Assembly: GCF_023101765.2 (NCBI RefSeq)
Contig: NC_064236.1
Coordinates: 1,860,001-1,924,000, forward strand
Direction of reading: 5' to 3'
Length of the DNA: 64,000 nt
From: Spodoptera frugiperda
Taxonomy: Eukaryota; Arthropoda; Insecta; Lepidoptera; Noctuidae
Within the stretch, counting starts at the first letter, position 1. Each line of letters starts with the position of its first letter. Under the pieces are notes generated by a model, which saw only the letters and a list, made by a program, of their open reading frames with translations, ran no database searches and was not told the DNA's origin. The translations under genes and the position numbers were made by a program. Shown here in pieces: positions 59,946 to 64,000 of the stretch.

Positions 59946-61595
59946 AGACTGATTGAAACATTTAGGTTCCAACAGACACATTTTTAACACGAGTTCGTTT
60001 AACCTTATAGTACGTATAAAAAGTTATCAGATCCTCTTGTAAAGACAAGTAACTCCACACAGTATCGAGAAGCCTTAACATTAACGAAGTCACCACCATT
60101 TTGGCTGGTGGTAAGCGCAGATGCAGGCGACTATGTATAGTTTAAATGCACGACTTTTTACATACCTATCCTACATATTTTTAACAACTTAAGCAATGTA
60201 GACCTTATTTCAACAGTGAAATTTCATTAAACAGAAACCACAGCGCTTAAGGATCGGATAATTACTGTATGATCAGGCCATCTGTGGCTATCTATGCAAA
60301 CTGTGTTTCCATCGCCAGTTTGTTCATACTATACTTGTTCAGGCTTTCATACATAATAGTACTAGTTCCTCTAGTATTGTGCAGATGTCACTGTATTCAC
60401 GACAACTTTAGCGCCAGTATATAGTACTTAGTACTTATTTTACTATATTTCCTTTTTTGGGATAGAAATGTAAGTAAAAATAGTATTGTGCCTATAAACA
60501 ATACTACTTATGAGTAATTTGGTAACTAATGCCTAAACTCAAATATTTTTAAATAAGTTAAAACCATTTATATGTACGGCGCCATCTCGTTGGGGGTGTA
60601 CGAACCATTAGTGCTACTGCCTACTAAGAGATGGCGTTGCGAAACAGAAGTGGGAAATTGGATGCAAAATAGTAAAATCTGTATTATTACTATTTTATAT
60701 GTATTATTTGTGCCATTTTAGTAAAATATTGAGTCTGTAACTAAGGGAAGGTCTTGTACCTCTTATAATGTTGATTAAATTTGAACGGAGGTACGACATC
60801 TTGGAAATAGTTTTCCCAGAGGATGATACTGGAGGAGGGAGCTTAACAAATAAACAAACAACCGCACTTCATGGATTTCTTTTATTATAACAAACGCATA
60901 TTTTACAATAAATAGGTTTACATAGATATATTTTGTTAGACATACCATAAAATTAAGTTTTAGAAAACAGTGATAATTTTTTAATGTCGGAAAAGGAACA
61001 ATTCTACATTTTCCGATCTAACTATCTTTTTTAACAATAATTATGTAAGTTTTGGACTATAGAATGCTATAATTAACACATAGGTAGTATAGACACTAGA
61101 AACAATATATTAAAATACATATTAACTTAAATTAGTTATGGAACTACTTTACAATATCTGTACTTTATAATATTTATCTGACTTATAATAGCAGTAAAAT
61201 ATAATATACATTTCTATTCTCATTACATTTTGTTTTTTACCGGAAACGTATAAATACTAACCAGTGAATTAACTTATCTAAATTTATTACCTCTGCATAA
61301 CTCCTATTTCTAGTAGCGTGTTGTAATTTGGCATAAATAACTTTATACATAGCCTTTCTCAATAATAATTGTATTTTTCAAATCAAAACAGTTGCTTTAG
61401 AAACTAGTGCGTTCAAACAAATTCTTCAGCTTTATCATAGAACAAAAAACAAGAGTGCGTTTAATAATGTAACCAGGGAAGAATAAAAAAATTACATATA
61501 AGTATGTAAACAGGTAATTTTGTGGCAGTTATTTATGATTATAATCCTAGAGTCTAGGATAATTATCGTCTGGGTCCTATAGGTCGTAGACGACT

Positions 61596-61755
61596 AGGAT
61601 AGCTCGGAGCTGCGGACTGCCTAGTGGGTTACCGGGGCTCCGGCTCGAAAAGCAAGAGTAGAAACGGGGTGGTTTTTAGTCAGTAAGATCTTGACACTCC
61701 CTCTTGCCTCACCATGGCGGGAGAAAACATTGGATGATTTACCTCCCTCACAAAA
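61596..61755 (+). mobile_element. Family-A SINE-like repeat
   Basis: GGGCTCCGGCTCGAAAAGC, GGGGTGGTTTTTAGTCAGTAA and CATGGCGGGAGAAAACATTGG. Confidence 0.7.
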
Positions 61756-61911
61756 GACGATAATAGTACAAAGTGCAACTAAGAGATTGACAAGATTGTT
61801 ATAAGAATTCAACGTCCTATGCTATGCTGTGACGTTTGATGACTTGGCAGAAAGCCATAATTAAATAGTCGGTCAATCTGGAAATTGAAGTTATATGTTC
61901 AGTAGTGGACA

Positions 61912-61978
61912 TCCTGTTCGGGCTGCGGACTACCTAGCGGGATCCGGCTTGAAAAGAATGAAAAGGAACGGGGCAGTT
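61912..61978 (+). mobile_element. Family-A SINE-like repeat, fragment
   Basis: GGGCTGCGGACTACCTAGCGG then TCCGGCTTGAAAAG and GGAACGGGGCAGTT. Confidence 0.5.
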
Positions 61979-62462
61979 CATTACTATGATTTCAACTCTA
62001 TGTTACCCTGGGAAATAGAAAGACCTACCTCTTAAAACATAGTTAAATTGAACCAGCTCTAATATTTACTTTCGGATTGAATTTTGTAATTTCTTAGTGT
62101 TGTGTCCTGGTTGCCAGCAGTGTCTGTGTGTGCACTGGATTTATTTCAGTTTGTGCGGTTCGTCATTTTCTCGTAAATTGCGGTTTAGAACAAACGTGTG
62201 GGTTTTACGTTATTTATCTTCGTCGCGATAAATATATCTCGTGCGTCCAATCCGGTCTTAAATAATGTGTGTCGTTAATTATTTTGTTATGAAGCTCATT
62301 ATGATCATCTACGTCTCATCGTTTACAGCCTCCAACCAACATAAGAGCGTTTGATTATAATCTCTATGCTTGGCGGGCAGGTTGGGGAATTGGAGATAGC
62401 AGTTTAGAAGACTGTCACGTTCCGCGCGCACCTCAGAGAGCCATCAGAATACTATAGATGAG

Positions 62463-62642
62463 GCACAGTAGGGCTAAGGGCCAAATCGGAGCTGCGCACT
62501 ACCTAGTGGGTTTACCGCAGCTCCGGCTCGAAGAGCAAGATTAAGAACGGGATGATTTTTATATAGTCAATAAGAGTCTGAGACTACCTCTCGCCTCACC
62601 GTAGGCGGGAAATGTCAATGGATGATTTTCCGCCTTAAAAAG
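62463..62642 (+). mobile_element. Family-A SINE-like repeat
   Basis: GAGCTGCGCACTACCTAGTGG, AGCTCCGGCTCGAAGAGC, CTCTCGCCTCACCGTAGGCGG, ending in TGGATGATTTTCCGCC. Confidence 0.65.
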
Positions 62643-62699
62643 CAGTTAGAAGACACGGGAATAGCGTTGTTGACCAGTTTCTGTTTCTGATCTGACTTC

Positions 62700-62820
62700 T
62701 GCCAATCATATTCTTTGGTACACATAGCTTAGTATCAGTGGAAACGGTCACATAGTTTCACAGTTTAGCTATTCTAATGTAAATCTAAAATCTAATCAAC
62801 ATCTCTGGTGGAAAAGCTCC
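62700..62820 (+). mobile_element. Family-G nonautonomous element, deleted copy 3
   Basis: TGCCAATCATATTCTTTGG, AGTATCAGTGGAAACGGTCAC, GTTTCACAGTTTAGCTATT and a full right end CATCTCTGGTGGAAAAGC. Confidence 0.6.
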
Positions 62821-63213
62821 TTCAGTCGGATTTTAGGTTTTATTTTCGAAATTACTAAACTATGACACACGACAGTGACAAATGTATTTTACCCTACTAT
62901 CATCTTAACGGCAAATTATTATTATGGCAGTAATGTCTCAATTTAGTCTAAATCTAAACTAATAAATAAAATTTTAAAGATTAATTTTGTAATATTGAAA
63001 TAACAGCTTTTACTAGATGCATATAAAACATTTTTGTTACATGGTAATGAATATACATACGATACATACACCAAAATATATTTTTTTACAATTTTATATC
63101 TGTCTCTCTGTTTGTTCCGGCTTTACTCTGAAATGACTGAACCGATTTTACCGGGATTTTTATAGGTAGGTAGCTGATGTACTAAGAAGTAACTCAGGCT
63201 ACTTTTATATTAG

Positions 63214-63322
63214 AAGTAGGTAAGATTTGACTTGGTCTGTTTCTATCAGGATTAAAAAATATTGAATAACTTATAGAATGACTGAGGTAATTAAAAATGG
63301 CCAAGTCAAATCTTACCTACTT
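63214..63322. repeat. Inverted repeat with 22-bp perfect arms
   Basis: AAGTAGGTAAGATTTGACTT + GG at 63214-63235 pairs with 63301-63322 across a 65-bp loop. Just downstream, 63443-63490 (GAACTTGGCACTCATTTAG then ATCTC) resembles the arm of the foldback elements. Confidence 0.8.
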
Positions 63323-64000
63323 TAAGATCTCACATTTTAAATAACAGCAATCGTTATAGGTATCCAATAAAACACAGAAACAGAGTTTTATATGTACTTG
63401 TTCATATAATGTAATTTTTTCTTATTAATACATATTTGGATTTTGTACAGAACTTGGCACTCATTTAGATCTCCACATTTTTGGTGCAATTTTTCACTAC
63501 AAAATACAACTATCCTAACAGAAACACCTAATGCAATAGTGTATTGACAATTTTTATGCTTAAATTAAATTAAATAACAAAAAATATATAAAACTTTACA
63601 GTAATGCTTATCATTAAAAACATTCTAATAACATGTATGTTTTTCAAAGAAACTTAATTTATACAAAACATCATGTGACTTAACTCGATTAATTAAAAAT
63701 ACATTCAATAGATAGTTATATTCAATTAGAACAGATACAGTACACGGCCCTTGTGAATTAATTATTCAGAGTTCAATTCAATAATTACATATATCAATTT
63801 GTCCTCAATTTGTATTATATTACCTAACATAATAGAAATTATTAATTTCGCAAAACAACATATTATTAGTTTCGATGAAATGTTGTTTATTCATACGAAT
63901 ACGAGTATTCAATGATGAAATGAATAGTTTAATTTAATTAAAACAGCGGTAACTGAAATTCATTTACATCTCCATAATTATTGACGAATTTCTATTTAAA

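Larger units (their letters stand above)
58042..64000. other. Right flank, upstream of the tail-anchored protein gene
   Basis: The listed repeats occupy much of 58.5-62.8 kb. A Helitron- or LINE-like scrap lies at about 63095-63170 (GTTTGTTCCGGCTTTACTC, ACTGAACCGATTTTACCGGG). From 60850 to 61550 and 63300 to 64000 the sequence is very AT-rich; I see no gene. Confidence 0.5.

Overview
The window looks like chromosomal DNA of a moth (Lepidoptera, most likely Noctuoidea). It is AT-rich. Its real genes are split by introns with GT/AG borders, and it carries many interspersed repeats of kinds I associate with lepidopteran genomes: SINEs ending in GATGATGAT tails, an RTE-type LINE fragment whose 3' tail matches those SINEs, a Helitron-like element with 5' TC and 3' CTAG ends, palindromic MITEs, and a GC-rich SINE-like family present about 13 times. 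The species call is inference from repeat style, not from a marker gene.

Layout. Positions 1 to about 34 kb hold no long reading frame. They are intergenic or intronic sequence with SINEs, MITEs, one dead LINE and one Helitron-like element. Within this stretch, a 52-bp acidic mini-exon (22461-22512, minus) and a TATA-preceded 60-codon frame (7777-7959, minus) are the best candidates for exons. A CpG-rich block at 34.49-34.75 kb looks like a promoter or 5' exon, perhaps of the same minus-strand large-intron gene. Between 26.67 and 32.30 kb lies a very large inverted repeat with arms of about 0.9 kb and a 3.8-kb spacer; each arm itself ends in a foldback element.

From 34.9 to 46 kb the window is again repeat-rich. 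At 38653-39138 (plus) it carries a compact, apparently intronless gene for a 161-residue secreted, cysteine-free protein with seven N-glycosylation sequons, with TATA and polyadenylation signals close on either side.

From 46.7 to 58.0 kb the minus strand holds the main gene of the window. I joined three large coding exons by splice sites whose phases match exactly: 57293-55999, 55080-53193 and 48906-46729. They give 5361 nt and 1786 residues. A second first exon (55650-55442) ends in the same phase and would give a 1424-residue isoform from its own promoter. The product is a mostly disordered, proline- and charge-rich cytoplasmic protein with a block of AHNAK-like octapeptide repeats, a short hydrophobic repeat segment, two TQT motifs and one C-terminal membrane anchor followed by a 21-residue tail. 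I do not recognise a named orthologue. From 58 to 64 kb there are repeats only.
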